Shown here in pieces: positions 33,612 through 45,577 of a stretch of DNA of 64,000 bases. A model generated the notes under the pieces. That model was given only the letters and a program-made list of their open reading frames with translations, did not search any database and was not told where the DNA came from. Source of the DNA: Lineus longissimus (Eukaryota > Nemertea > Pilidiophora > Heteronemertea > Lineidae). The stretch lies in contig NC_088315.1 of NCBI RefSeq assembly GCF_910592395.1, positions 16,723,808 through 16,787,807 of the forward strand. Reading direction: 5' to 3'. Positions within the stretch are counted from its first letter, which is position 1, and every line of letters starts with the position of its first letter. Position numbers and translations under genes: made by a program.

Positions 33612-34724
33612 TCTTTATATTAATATTAAAACTGGTAAAAGTATCGTTGTGTCTACCACCGCCTCAACCGCTGGATGGAATCTTCTATTTTTTTTGTGGG
33701 TGAATGTAGATTTTACCCGTGAAGCAATTCAGCTTCATCTCCAATCCGTATTTTCACCCCAAAATGTGTTTTTCGGATGAACATCCTGAGATTTTGTGTT
33801 TTTCGTATGAATACTAAACCCGGGATCTATGTTATAAATGCAAGATCGCAACATCACTTCTAGGAATTATAGTGGTCTAAATGGTAAAAACACTGGACTA
33901 TCACGCCAGCGACCGTACTTCAAAAACAGAATCGGACATTTTCTTTCTCCTATTTTTTTCCCATTGCACTGCTATGACCAAGATTAATGGAGTTCTATAC
34001 GTCACAAACAAATAATAAAGGCGAATTGGTCATATATCATTCATGTCATATGTGTCATATTCACATGTACCCTCCCAGAACAAATAAGTGCATGCTGCAC
34101 GAATTTTCTTCGTTGATCAATTGAACTCCTTAGCATCATGTGTGCCAAACTACCTGTGTCACCTATATAGAATGGGAAAATCACAATCCAATTTCTAAAG
34201 TCTGTGAAATATCAACGGAACGCATCATTTACTTTGGTTTGGTGGTGTAAAAAGTGGCAACAGTTGAGGATGGAAACTTTTAATGTCATGGAAATTTGAA
34301 TGATAGAGGAAAAATTTCATTATCTCAAACACCAAAAAATTGTCATCATTCCGGAAATGGCCAGCTTGGGGTTGATAAATTGTACTGCATCGCGACAGGA
34401 TAATAAAAGTTAAAATTTTACATGATAAGTCTTAGCTTTTCTTATTAATGGAAAAAAATGAATAAGATTTTTTTTAAGTTTATTTTTTTCTACTTTGGTG
34501 TATGTAGGGCCTAAAACGTGTCCATGCGAGTGATTATGATTACAGTTTGCAAAATCTATACATCTTTCTCTCGTATGGTTTGTACCCTTCAATGAGGTAC
34601 CGGTAAGTTTTATATCGTGAGATAGACATGATTTCGAAATAAGTGACCTCTGCAGTGGCCATGCGTTTATTTTCAATATAATAGAAAAATTTTCTTTTTA
34701 CAATGCGTTTTTTTTCTCTCGAAT
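33612..34724. other. 3' flank of LamG copy 0
   Basis: Non-coding, similar in patches to the 3' flanks of copies 1 and 2 (for example GTGTCCATGCGAGTGATNAT near 34518). A decayed tRNA-like stretch (AGTGGTCTAAATGGTAAAAA near 33870) may be a SINE relic. Confidence 0.4.
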
Positions 34725-34916
34725 TACAACCGCCGTCGGATTTATTTCTCACCGCCGAAAAAATAATTTCCACCGCCGGGTAAAAAATAATAATTCCCTA
34801 CACCGCCAAAGAAAATAATATCCACCGTGGTGGATATTAATTTCCACCGCGGTGGAAATAATATCCACCGCGGGAGCTAATTCGTTATTGACACCGGGTG
34901 GATATTATTTCCACAA
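34725..34916. repeat. CCACCG/CGGTGG palindromic tandem region at a duplication junction
   Basis: Repeats of CACCGCCG and TTCCACCGCGGTGGAA alternate with A/T runs. TTTCCACCGCGGTGGAAA (about 34841-34858) is a perfect 18-base palindrome, and AATATCCACC-GT-GGTGGATATT (34817-34838) is a tight hairpin. It sits exactly between segment copy 0 and the left edge of copy 1 at 34912. Confidence 0.85.
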
Positions 34917-37204
34917 CGTGGAACGAACATTTCATGGTTTGACAGACTAGGATAGGTCTATTTGGCTGTGAAAGCGTTTCTTCCTGGGTACGTCTCGGAA
35001 AAAGTAATGGGCATGAAGAAAGCACCAATTTAAAGTAAAAACGGCTTAAAACTTTATTAGAGGCGCATGACTAACAGGACATAACCGGTCGTTGATACAG
35101 TATAATAAGAAAATCGCAGGAGTGGCTGTTACAAGTCACCAGATCACAGGAGATGTTTTTCTTTGTTCTGAGAGCTCGAGACCACAGGTCATGGTGTAAA
35201 AGCAGCAGGATAGACACCATTATGTAGGCAGACATTGTCTGACGGTTTTCCTTCCTGATATTGTATAATTGGCAAAAACTTGGATGGTTGTAGATTATTT
35301 CCTTCTTGATACCGCTTCTATCGAATCCATACGTTATATAATTTTTGGTTATTATAGAAGCATGTGAATGTTTTAGAACTCTGGTCGTGCTAATCGACCT
35401 GACCCATGCTGTGTTTTTTTGGTTCGTAGCAGGGAATCTGCCATGCTATTTCTGGTTGATTTGTTTTACCAGCTGGCTATGGTTGTTTCATTATCAAGTT
35501 TGTCATCATTTTTTCATTGAGAGGAGAATAGCATCGAGATGTAGGTTGAAAGTTTAAACACTGTATTAGATCGAAGCAAAGTGACGAACGGTGGTCGATT
35601 GCCAGGGTAGGCCTACATGCTCTCTAGGTTCCTTCATCAGTGCTGACAATGTCAATTTTATTGAAAACATGTACACCTTATCGTAACGATCGTATGATGG
35701 GACTTAATCTGCCCCTCTCCTTCTATCCAATATATTTGAAGGACAGTGATGCGTTCTTAGTCCATCCCATTCAAATATATATAGACTGATTCAACGCCAT
35801 ATTTGGGTAATGATGAAGCTGTTAAATTGTTTTCTTGGTCGGTTTCTGACTATTTTACAAACTGACAATTTAAAGGATTACAAAGCCTTTAGTGTTTCGT
35901 TTGCGATTATGCACATTTAACGCTTTGCGTACTTTCGATTGATTTTTCAAAAATATAGCCTACATGTAGCCAATCGATACGACAGTATTTTGCGGTTTAG
36001 AGCATATAATCGCACCAATGTGGAGATGACTTTAAAAAAGTTAAACTCAGGCGTTTTGGCATCGTTCCATGGAGTTATTGACCTGTTAGATAAGAACTCT
36101 GGGATATTAAGGAAATTCAAATGCATTCAGAACTACTTATTGGTACATTTCGACCAAATCCAATAATTGTTGAAATGTTTATATGCTGGTGAGTATTTGG
36201 AGTTTATAAAGGCTTCTCCTGTTGCTGTGACATACCAAAGTGTGGTGTGAGAAATATTTCACAAAGAACGATTTCGCCGAACATCCATGTTCATGCCTGG
36301 ACCAACGTATCAGCTGATTTGTGAAACAAGGTGGTGGTGGGCTGGGAGCAACGGGGTTTCTCTCTATCTGACCCGCTCTGTAGTTGGTCGGACGAAATGG
36401 TCGGAGCAATTTGACCAAAAGTTCAAATCTAGGAGATGGCCTGCCTGTTTGCTCCTAATGGGAATTATCCAAGTAAAATCCATAGACACGGATAAGGCTA
36501 CGTGTGTAGGCTACCCGTCCTGAATTGGTTGGAACACCAAGTTATCGAGGATCGGTAATTGGTAAAAGCTGGACTCGGATTTCGACTCACCTGAGGGCAA
36601 TTATCACAGAGGGAAGCGAAAATACCCATTACAAGTATTTCACAATATCACTATTTAACATGTGAAGCGCCTAGTTTTTATGATGCATATTTTTTAAATC
36701 AAATGGACATACCACTTACCTCATGGTGACATGGTCACATGTATGTAGACGATGCTGGGGGCAACTCTGAGCTATAAACTAAGTAGCTTTCGCAACAGTG
36801 AGAACGACGATATACGCTGTACGAATGTCTGTAATGTCATCGATTTCTGTGATACAATTGATTTATGCGACATTTGTTAATCATCTTTGATCCTTAACTA
36901 AAAAAGCATAAGTCATTCAGGTCGCGTCAACGGTTAGCCTCTACATTTCCTTGCGTGAGTTACCGCGGATCGTGGTCGCGTTTTTGGCATGTTTCAATAT
37001 CTTCCCAACACGAAGTAATTTGCCTCAGGTGTCAATGCCTTGATCATCGTTCAAGGTCTAATCAAATACGACATCAGGCGGACAAGTCAATATATTGGTT
37101 TAAAATTAAATCATCTGTAATGATCTGAATCAATGGTTCTGGTCTTGGTTTGATAAGCCACCACAAACCATTAAAAAAATAACTGCATCCGGACCCAGCC
37201 TATC

Positions 37205-38469
37205 ATGAAGCCAAAATATCTGATGATTGCTGCAGTAATGGGTCTCGGATTACTAGCAATTCCGGCGAAACAAAGAATAGTCCATTCGTTAGGCTTGAAA
37301 CGTAAGTATGTATTGGAGATAACTGTCGATAATATTACCGATTTGCCCCACAAACACGGCGTACCAGACCTTCAAACTACATAGTCCCTTTTGAGGATTC
37401 AGGAACAAATTTTGGTGAAGAAGTTACCCGTATATCTGCTTTTTATATTTTGCCATCAAATTGCAGCCGATGTGATTTGGAATTTCGATGGCAGCTCTCG
37501 AGGCATAAGGTCAGTAAGGGCCGGATAAGCATTGTGTCTGTAAACTACACATCGCATGTTTTAAGCACTGGTCATCTTCGGATGATCATTGGCAAAGAGG
37601 AAATAATGTTCCTCGAAAGCTCTACTGAGTATCGCTGAATGATTTGTTGGTTTGGTTGGTTGGTTGGTTGACTGAAGTACATTCGACTCTCTTGATAATA
37701 TGTTCATTTGTTCCTCGGATATTCTATCCTCCACTGGATTGTCTTTTGAAGTCGATGAGCTTCGTCCTTCCTACTTGTGGCTTGATATATGCATGCATGC
37801 AATCATTGTCGTCCTTTCATTCAACGATACAGGATGTTTGATGGAAAGAGTGCATCTTATGTCAACTCATCTATCTTTGGGCGGGTAATAACTTTCAATA
37901 ATGGCAGAGAACCCAAGCAGTGTGTAACCGCCCCAGCGGTCAATCTCAGAGGCGGCTGGTTGACCATTATATTCTACTTCAGACCCAAATATGTATATAT
38001 AGATGGATCAACAACTCAGACGCTGATCATATTCATGAATCAAAAGGGATATGTTCATGTCGACTCCGGTTGTCCGAATTTTGTCGTGTATTTTGGCATG
38101 AGTGGTCAAAAAAGCCAGAACGTTTTTGCCTATAAATAAGGTTGTTTGTTCTACGATCAATGGCATCAGTTTATCATCATGGTGAATGTTTTAAAGGAAG
38201 TCTGTAACCTTTACATTGATGGGAGACAACTTGAACTGGTAGGGTATCATAAATATCCAATCCTGGATATCAGTTGGAGAGGAACGATGATTGGGTGCCA
38301 TTGTCACAAGCTGCATATTTCAAAACGTAATTGCAAGCCGTGTTTTCGAGCTGATATCGCTCAAATTCTTATCTATCGAGCGAAACTGAGTGATGAACAA
38401 TTGAGGAGACTTCAAGACGACTGTAAGTCCTTTCAGCTTAATGGATTATCATTTTGTGGAATATATTAG
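37205..38469 (+). pseudogene. Secreted LamG-like protein gene, copy 1, with one nonsense codon
   Basis: Exons 37205-37301, 37467-37509 and 37833-38469 have the same lengths and splice sites as copy 2. Exon 1 gives a signal peptide (MKPKYLMIAAVMGLGLLAIP), exon 2 gives PDVIWNFDGSSRGI, and exon 3 gives the ConA-like domain. At 38137-38139 the codon is TAA where copy 2 has TTA (Leu), which cuts the protein in the middle of the domain. The frame is otherwise open to the normal stop. The nonsense change is therefore recent, polymorphic or a base-call error; as given the product lacks the C-terminal half including NLYIDGRQL. Confidence 0.8.
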
Positions 38470-40092
38470 CTTAAATCTGTAACCTATTCATGACACGACA
38501 TGAATAGGCTTCTGTACCCATAATAAAAAATCAATGAAAGGGGTGATATGACCAAAATTAATGGAGTCCTATACGTCACTAAGAATTGAGTAAATTGTAA
38601 TGTCATGCATATCATATTTTACCTTCCCCAAACGTATAAATGCATGCTGCTCGAATTTCTTCGTTGATAAATTGAACTCTTTGGGTGCCAAACGACGTAT
38701 ATCACCGTAGAATGGGTAAACTCGCAACCCCCTCTCTAACTCACCATTGCCTTGGGTCTGCAGGTTAAAACCTTTTTCTTATTAGTAGTACGAATAAATG
38801 AATTGAATTATTTTGCAATGTATTTAAAACGTTTGCACATGTTTGGACTAAAACGTGTCCGTATGAGTGATCATACTACAGTTGACGGAATTGATGTCTA
38901 TTTCTCTCGTAGTCTTTACTCTTCGCGGAGGCACCGGTAAGTTTTATATCGTGAGATAGACAGGTCTAGTATTTGGTGCCATGGTGAAAACATGTCAGCC
39001 TCAAATATGATTTCGAAAACAGCTTACCTCACGAGGAAGTATGTACTAAACTTACAAAAGATAATGGACTGGGCAAAAAACAAAATGGACTAGTAAATCT
39101 GGTGAAATATAGCCTACTTAGGCTGAATCATGTTTGGACAGCACATCACTATCACTTACACTCATGAAATGACGTTTTGTGGACCACATCTGTTTTTATA
39201 GTACAATGAGGTCGGTATTCCCTCGAAAACTCGATAAACATATCTCAAATCGCTATCATATTCGGTGTTCAAAAACATTTTTTGCCGCTCATTTTGGAAA
39301 TTTTAGACCGATATCAATAAATCTAAAGTACCGTTGGATTCTATTTGTTGTTGTTGTCCGAGGTAGTAAACAATTTCCAGTCGTCTAACTGCTTACTTAC
39401 CGCGAAATCCGGCAGAGTAGGCGCAGAAATCCGTACAAACGTGACATCGTAGCGGCCAAAATTGTACAATCATAATTGCGGCTATTCTTAATCGCCTCAA
39501 CGCGAAAGGCTGGATCTCATGATATTTTCAAATGCGTGTTCCTTTCGATTTCTTCTAATATTCGACATTTCGCAGAAAATATCGGTATATCAGTTGTCCA
39601 ATTACTACGGCAACAAAATTTGGCAAGCGCGTGTAGAGCAAACGCACCAGGTCGATGTTTGAATTTTGAGTTTTTAAAAGAGATTGTCTGGGCATTAGTT
39701 ACGATCCACTCGATAAAACTTCAGCTCATGCTCGAACTCGGCCATTTCGTTCTTACACTAAGTTACAGTTGTAGTGATCAGTTGACCATGTGAGTTATTG
39801 GGGACTTCAGGTGCATACATGCCATATTGACTTCAGGCCCTGGGTGTAGTGTCGCTACTGCTGTTAAGCTCAATTGAGAAACGTTAAGCCAACGGATCCA
39901 TCTTCTGAAAAGAAGAGTTTTGCATTGCATCGCAAGCACAGTGCTGCCGCCATCTGCAATAATGTTCATCACGAGGCCAGATCGCATTGTGTAATTTATT
40001 TCTACCCGGTTGCCTGAATTAGTAGTTTCAAGAGCTGTCTCAGGCAACATTATCGTTATGTTTATATTACAACGCTTGTTCTTCGCAGAGGT

Positions 40093-40276
40093 GCTATTCA
40101 TGAAAAGCTTTAATGACGAACCCGCACAGTTGATCAGTAGTTTGAAATCCAGGTCGCGACTCGGATGTGCAACCGAACGAAATAGCGTATGTCAAACTCA
40201 TTATTTGGAGGCAAAATGTACGTATTTTATTTTCGATGCGAAACTGAGGCGCTGTGGGTACTACCATGCCCCGTGA
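40093..40276 (+). CDS. Possible PAN/apple-like exon, copy 1
   Basis: After CTTGTTCTTCGCAG the frame reads VLFMKSFNDEPAQLI, then LKSRSRLGCATERNSVC and CTYFIFDAKLRRCGYY to a stop at 40274-40276. The Cys spacing and the CT-F-F-D-RRC-YY pattern recall PAN/apple domains, which in invertebrates often accompany LamG-like domains. The same exon is in copy 2 at 48569-48751. No flanking exons were identified, so the gene model is incomplete. Confidence 0.4.
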
Positions 40277-40424
40277 AGGAGTAGACTATAAATTCGAGAT
40301 GCCATTGTAAAGATTGTAATCAAAATGAGGACAACATTATCCCACCGCTTCATTTTCTGACTAAATGATTGGTGCATTATCACTATTATATGCTGGACCA
40401 GAAGGCATCAATTAGCACCATGCG

Positions 40425-41359
40425 TATGGCAAGCCGTGTGTCCAATAATTAAGAAAACTTAGTTTCATGGAAGATAACCACGTTTTATACAGTGAAACTA
40501 TGTTTTTATGGAAAATGCATAGCTTTACTATAAAAAACACGTTTTCTTGATCAAAAACCAATTTTTTTGCAAGAAAACTATGTTTTTAAAAATCAAACCT
40601 ATGCTTCTTCAATAAAAATCTAGTTTCGTTGAAGAAAACTTGGTTTTGTGGAATAGAACCAGGTTACATAATTGTCTTCATCAAAACCTAGTTTTTTATT
40701 GAAAAAGACCAGGTTATTTCTTATAAATCCTAGTTTCTAATCCTTATGCTAGAAAACCTAGTCTTTTTACCTCGTCTCCACAGCGGGGCACGTATGGTTC
40801 GTCTGGGGGAGAGGTTGGGTTGGAGATCAGGAGCTTTCATTACACAACATTCGCAGTGAACCCGTCGGTTTTTCTAAAACACGTATGCAATGAAACAAAA
40901 TGCATGTCAAGTTCTTCACCTTGTACGTTGAACTATAACATCTTTCTCATACATCAATCATTCTTTGAATTCGAATTTGGAAAATGTTACCATGAGAAGC
41001 AGCTGAATAGAAGTACCAAAGTCTCCTGTGCATGGCCCCCTGCGCATGCTCGGATTCTGGACAACCCGGGTAAACTGTAACTTCGCCCAAGAAGATTAGA
41101 CGAGCTAAAAAGACTAGGTTATTACAGTAAAACATTGTTTTCTCCTTTCGAAACTTAGTTTCATGGAAGAAAACCATGTTATTTTCAATGAAACTAGGTT
41201 TTTATTGAAGAAACCTAGTTTTAAGGTTAAAAATAACCCTATTTTCATTGAAAAACACATGGTTTTCTTCCATAAAACTAAGTTTTGAAAGAAGAAGAAA
41301 ACCAGGTTTTCTTCAATAAACGTAGGTTTTCTTAATTATTCGACACATGGCTTGCCATA
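40425..41359. mobile_element. 935-bp foldback element (TATGGCAAG family) with 6-bp TSD; empty site in copy 2
   Basis: Begins TATGGCAAGCCGTGTGTCC and ends with the inverted complement ...GGCTTGCCATA. TIRs are about 34 bp with two differences. CATGCG is duplicated at 40419-40424 and 41360-41365. Copy 2 has the unoccupied site CAACATGCTCACCGAAATCA at 48892. Both shoulders are arrays of degenerate AAACTAGGTTT-like motifs separated by A/T runs. A central 300-base island (about 40770-41090) is unrelated and non-repetitive. There is no transposase. Confidence 0.9.
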
Positions 41360-41525
41360 CATGCGTACCAAAATCATAATTCATCTGCATTCAAATAAAA
41401 AGTAATACGTGTCTACCAATCGATGTCATAAGCACTTCTTACCAGCTGCAATCATGCAATCGATACTGCAAATTGAATTCTCTAGCAAGATTTGAATTCC
41501 TCGCCGAGGCAAACTTTCGATAGGA

Positions 41526-42022
41526 ATGGAAACATCGTTCTTTGTAGACGTAACCAAGTGGTGACGATTTTTTTGGGAGAACAGGCTCGATTCGATGGAC
41601 TTTGTTTTCGAGAATTGCCAAAGATTTTAAGGGCCAGAATTATTTGATAAAGAGGTCGGGAGTAGTGCAGTAGGACAGAGTATGGCCCTGGCGTAATGTA
41701 GCAAGGTAAATAATTGATCAGAGAGGAGTTTCTCTAGTGTAATGCAGCAGGTCACGCAACTTTATTAAACCAATCAGATCGCGGTTGTATAGTTCAGTTT
41801 GAGATCAATGCGTGGTCTCACAATACCAGTTAAATGGTTATTTCCATTTAAAATATAGTTCTTCTTGAAGTGTGAATTAAGTGTGTTGAAAATGACGAAA
41901 ATGATTAAGTTTTAATCTAATTGGCTTACTTTATCAACCCCGTCGTGGTGAAAAAGCTGATTCGCCGTCAAAAATCAACGGTCCCCTAACTTTCCGATCC
42001 CCCAAACCATAAAATTATCATG
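41526..42022. other. Junction between segment copies 1 and 2
   Basis: AT-rich single-copy sequence with no gene recognised. The similarity with copy 2's right end ends near 41525, and the left edge of copy 2 is at 42023. Confidence 0.5.
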
Positions 42023-44319
42023 CACAACGTGCAACGAACATTTCATGGTTTGACAGGCTAGGATAGGTCTATTTGGCTGTGAAAGCGTTTCTTCCTGGGT
42101 ACGTCTCGGAAAAAGTTATGAGCATGTAGAAAGCACCAATATAATGTGAAGACGGCTTAAAACTTTATTAGAGGCGCATGACTAGCAGGACATACCCGGT
42201 CATTGATACAGTATGATAAGAAAACCGCACGAGTGGCTGTTACAAGTCACCAGATCACAGGAGATGATTTTTCTCTGGTCTGAAAGCTCGAGACCACAGG
42301 TCATGGTGTAAAAGCAGCAGGATAGACACCATTATGTAGGCAGACATTGTCTGACGGTTTTCCTTCCTGATATTGTATAATTGGCAAAAACTTGGATGGT
42401 TATGGATTATTTCCTTCTTGATACCGCTTCTATCGAATCCCTACGTTATATAACTTTTGGTTATTATAGAAGCATGTGAATGTTTTAGAACTCTGGTCGT
42501 GCGAATCGACCTGACCCATGATGTGTTTTTTTTGTTCGTAGCAGGGAATCTGCCATGCTGTTTCTGGTTGATATTTTTTACCAGCTGGCTATGGTTGTTT
42601 CATTATCAAGTTTGTCATCATTTTTTCATTGAGAGGAGAATAGCATCGAGATATAGGTTGAAAGTTTAAACACTGTATTAGATCGAAGCAAAGTGACGAA
42701 CGGTGGTCGATTGCCGGGGTAGGCCTACATGCTCTCTAGGTTCCTTCATCAGTGCTGACAATGTCAATTTTATTGAAAACATGTACACCTTATCGTAACG
42801 ATCGTATGATGGGACTTAATCTGGGCTTACCCCTTTCCTTCTATCCAATATATTTGAAGGACAGTGATGCGTTCTTAGTCCATCCCATTCAAATATAATT
42901 AGACTGATTCAACGCCATATTTGGGTAATGATGAAGCTGTTAAATTGTTTTCTTGGTCGGTTTCTGACTATTTTACAAACTGACAATTTAAAGGATTACA
43001 AAGCCTTTAGTGTTTCGTTCGCGATTATGCACATTTAACGCTTTGCGTACTTTCGATTGATTTTTTAAAGATATAGCCTACATGTAGCCAATCGATACGA
43101 CAGTATTTTGCGGTTTAGAGCATATAATCGCACCAATGTGGAGATGACTTTAAAAAAGTTAAACTCAGGCGTTTTGGCATCGTTCCATGGAGTTATTGAC
43201 CTGTTAGATAAGAACTCGGTGATATTAAGGAAATTCTAATGCATTCAGAACACCTTATTCGTACATTTCGACCAAATCCAATAATTGTTGAAATGTTTAT
43301 ATGCTGATGAGTATTTGGAGTTTATAAAGGCTTTTCCTGTTGCTGTGACATACCAAAGTGTGGTGTGAGAAATATTTCACAAAGAACGATTTCGCCTAAC
43401 ATCCATGTTCATGCCTGGACCAACGTATCAGCTGATTTGTGAAACAAGGTGGTGGTGGGCTGGGAGCAACGGTTTTTCTCTATCTGACCCGCTCTGTAGT
43501 TGGTCGGACGAAATGGTCGGAGCAATTTGACCAAAAGTTCAAATCTAGGAGATGGCCTGCCTGTTTGCTCCTAATGGGAATTATCCAAGTAAAATCCATA
43601 GACACGGATAAGGCTACGTGTGTAGGCTACCCGTCCTGAATTGGTTGGAACACCAAGTTACCGAGGATCGGTAATTGGTAAAAGCTGGACTCGGATTTCG
43701 ACTCACCTGGGGGAATTATCACAGAGTGAAGCGAAAATACCCATTACAAGTATTTCACAATATCACTATTTAACATGTAAAGCGCCTAGTTTTTATGATG
43801 CATATTTTTTAAATCAAATGGACATACCACTTACCTCATGGTGACATGGTCACATGTATGTAGACGATGCTGGGGGCAACTCTGAGCTATAAACTAAGTA
43901 GCTTTCGCAACAGTGAGAACGACGATATACGCTGTACGAATGTCTGTAATGTCATCGATTTCTGTGATACAATTGATTTATGCGACATTTGTTAATCATC
44001 TTTGATCCTCAACTAAAAAAGCATCAGTCATTCAGGTCGCGTCAACGGTTAGCCTCTACATTTCCTTGCGTGAGTTACCGCGGATCGTGGTCGCGTTTTT
44101 GGCATGTTTCAATATCTTCCCAACACGAAGTAATTTGCCTCAGGTGTCAATGCCTTGATCATCGTTCAAGGTCTAATCAAATCCGACATCAGGCGGACAA
44201 GTCAATATATTGGTTTAAAATTAAATCATCTGTAATGATCTGAATCAATGGTTCTGGTCTTGGTTTGATAAGCCACCACAAACCATTAAAAAAATAACTG
44301 CATCCGGACCCAGCCTATC

Positions 44320-45577
44320 ATGAAGCCAAAATATCTGATGATTGCTGCAGTAATGGGTCTCGGATTACTAGCAATTCCGGCGAAACAAAGAATAGTCCAT
44401 TCGTTAGGCTTGAAACGTAAGTATGTATTGGAGATAACTGTCGATAATATTACCGATTTGCCCCACAAACACGGCGTACCAGACCTTCAAACTATAGTCC
44501 CTTTTGAGGATTCAGGAACAAATTTTGGTGAAGAAGTTACCCGTATATCTGCTTTTTATATTTTGCCATCAAATTGCAGCCGATGTGACTTGGAATTTCG
44601 ATGGCAGCTCTCGAGGCATAAGGTCAGTAAGGGCCGGATAAGCATTGTGTCTGTAAACTACACATCGCATGTTTTAAGCACTGGTCATCTTCGGATGATC
44701 ATTGGCAAAGAGGAATTAATGTTCCTCGAAAGCTCTACTGAGTATCGCTGAATGATTTGTTGGTTGGTTGGATGGTTGACTGAAGTACATTCGACTCTCT
44801 TGATAATACGTTCATTTGTTCCTCGGATATTCTATCCTCCACTGGATTGTCTTTTGAAGTCGATGAGCTTCGTCCTTCCTACTTGTGGCTTGATATATGC
44901 ATGCATGCAATCATTGTCGTCCTTTCATTCAACGATACAGGATGTTTGATGGAAAGAGTGCATCTTATGTCAACTCCTCTATCTTTGGGCGGGTAATAAC
45001 TTTCAATAATGGCAGAGAACCTAAGCAGTGTGTAACCGCCCCAGCGGTCAATCTCAGAGGCGGCTGGTTGACCATTATATTCTACTTCAGACCCAAATAT
45101 GTATATATAGATAGATTCAAAACTCAGACGCTGATCACATTCATGAATCAAAAGGGATATGTTCATGTCGACTCCGGTTGTCCGAATTTTGTCGTGTATT
45201 TTGGCATGAGTGGTCAAAAAGGTCAGAACGTTTTTGCCTATAAATTAGGTTGTTTGTTCTACGATCAATGGCATCAATTTATCATCATGGTGAATGTTTT
45301 AAAAGAAGTCTGTAACCTTTACATTGATGGGAGACAACTTGAATTGGTAAGGTATCATAAAAATCCAATCCTGGATATCAGTTGGAGAGGAACGATGATT
45401 GGGTGCAGTTGTTACAAGCTGCTTATTTCTAAACATAATTGCAAGCCGTGTTTTCGAGCTGATATCGCTCAAATTCTTATCTATCGAACCAAACTAAGTG
45501 ATGAACAATTGAGGAGTCTTCATGACGACTGTAAGTACTTTCACTTTAATGGATTATCATTCGGTGGAATATATTAG
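44320..45577 (+). CDS. Secreted LamG/concanavalin A-like domain protein, copy 2 (intact)
   Basis: Exons 44320-44416, 44580-44622 and 44941-45577 join in frame (AAAC/GTAAGT, TTGCAG, AG/GTCAGT, ATACAG) to give 258 residues. Residues 1-20 form a signal peptide with hydrophobic core LMIAAVMGLGLLAI and likely cleavage after AIPA. The rest is one jelly-roll lectin-like domain: WNFDG, NLRGGWLTIIFYFRP, FYDQWHQFIIMVNVLKEVC, NLYIDGRQLEL, SWRGTMIGC, RADIAQILIYRTKLSDEQL and a C-terminal Cys. About ten cysteines suggest disulfides and an extracellular role, for example glycan binding. Binding specificity cannot be read from sequence. It is the only fully open copy of three. Confidence 0.8.

Larger units (their letters stand above)
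30050..34690. repeat. LamG-gene tandem segment, copy 0 (diverged)
   Basis: From about 30050 the sequence follows copies 1 and 2 (compare 36130 onward and 43240 onward) with clear substitutions and indels. It includes the upstream flank, a decayed exon 1, intron sequence, an open terminal exon and 3' flank up to about 34690. It is the oldest of the three copies and is interrupted by a non-LTR retrotransposon remnant. Confidence 0.8.
34912..41525. repeat. LamG-gene tandem segment, copy 1
   Basis: Near-identical to 42023-49055 in direct orientation, starting at the shared CACAACGTG and fading near GAATTCTCTAGCAAGATTT. It carries a foldback insertion (40425-41359) missing from copy 2, and lacks the TTAA element present in copy 2. 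Confidence 0.95.

Noticed and set aside
35345-35557. 70-residue hydrophobic ORF present in both LamG segments (also 42457-42669)
   Set aside because: Nearly all base differences between the copies change the amino acid (Leu/Arg, Ala/Asp, Trp/Leu, Tyr/Cys, Cys/Phe, Cys/Tyr), so there is no sign of coding constraint.
39778-40101. 107-residue - strand ORF with a partial match in copy 2 (48282-48467)
   Set aside because: It is only conserved because the DNA is duplicated, no family is seen, and it overlaps the + strand PAN-like exon region.
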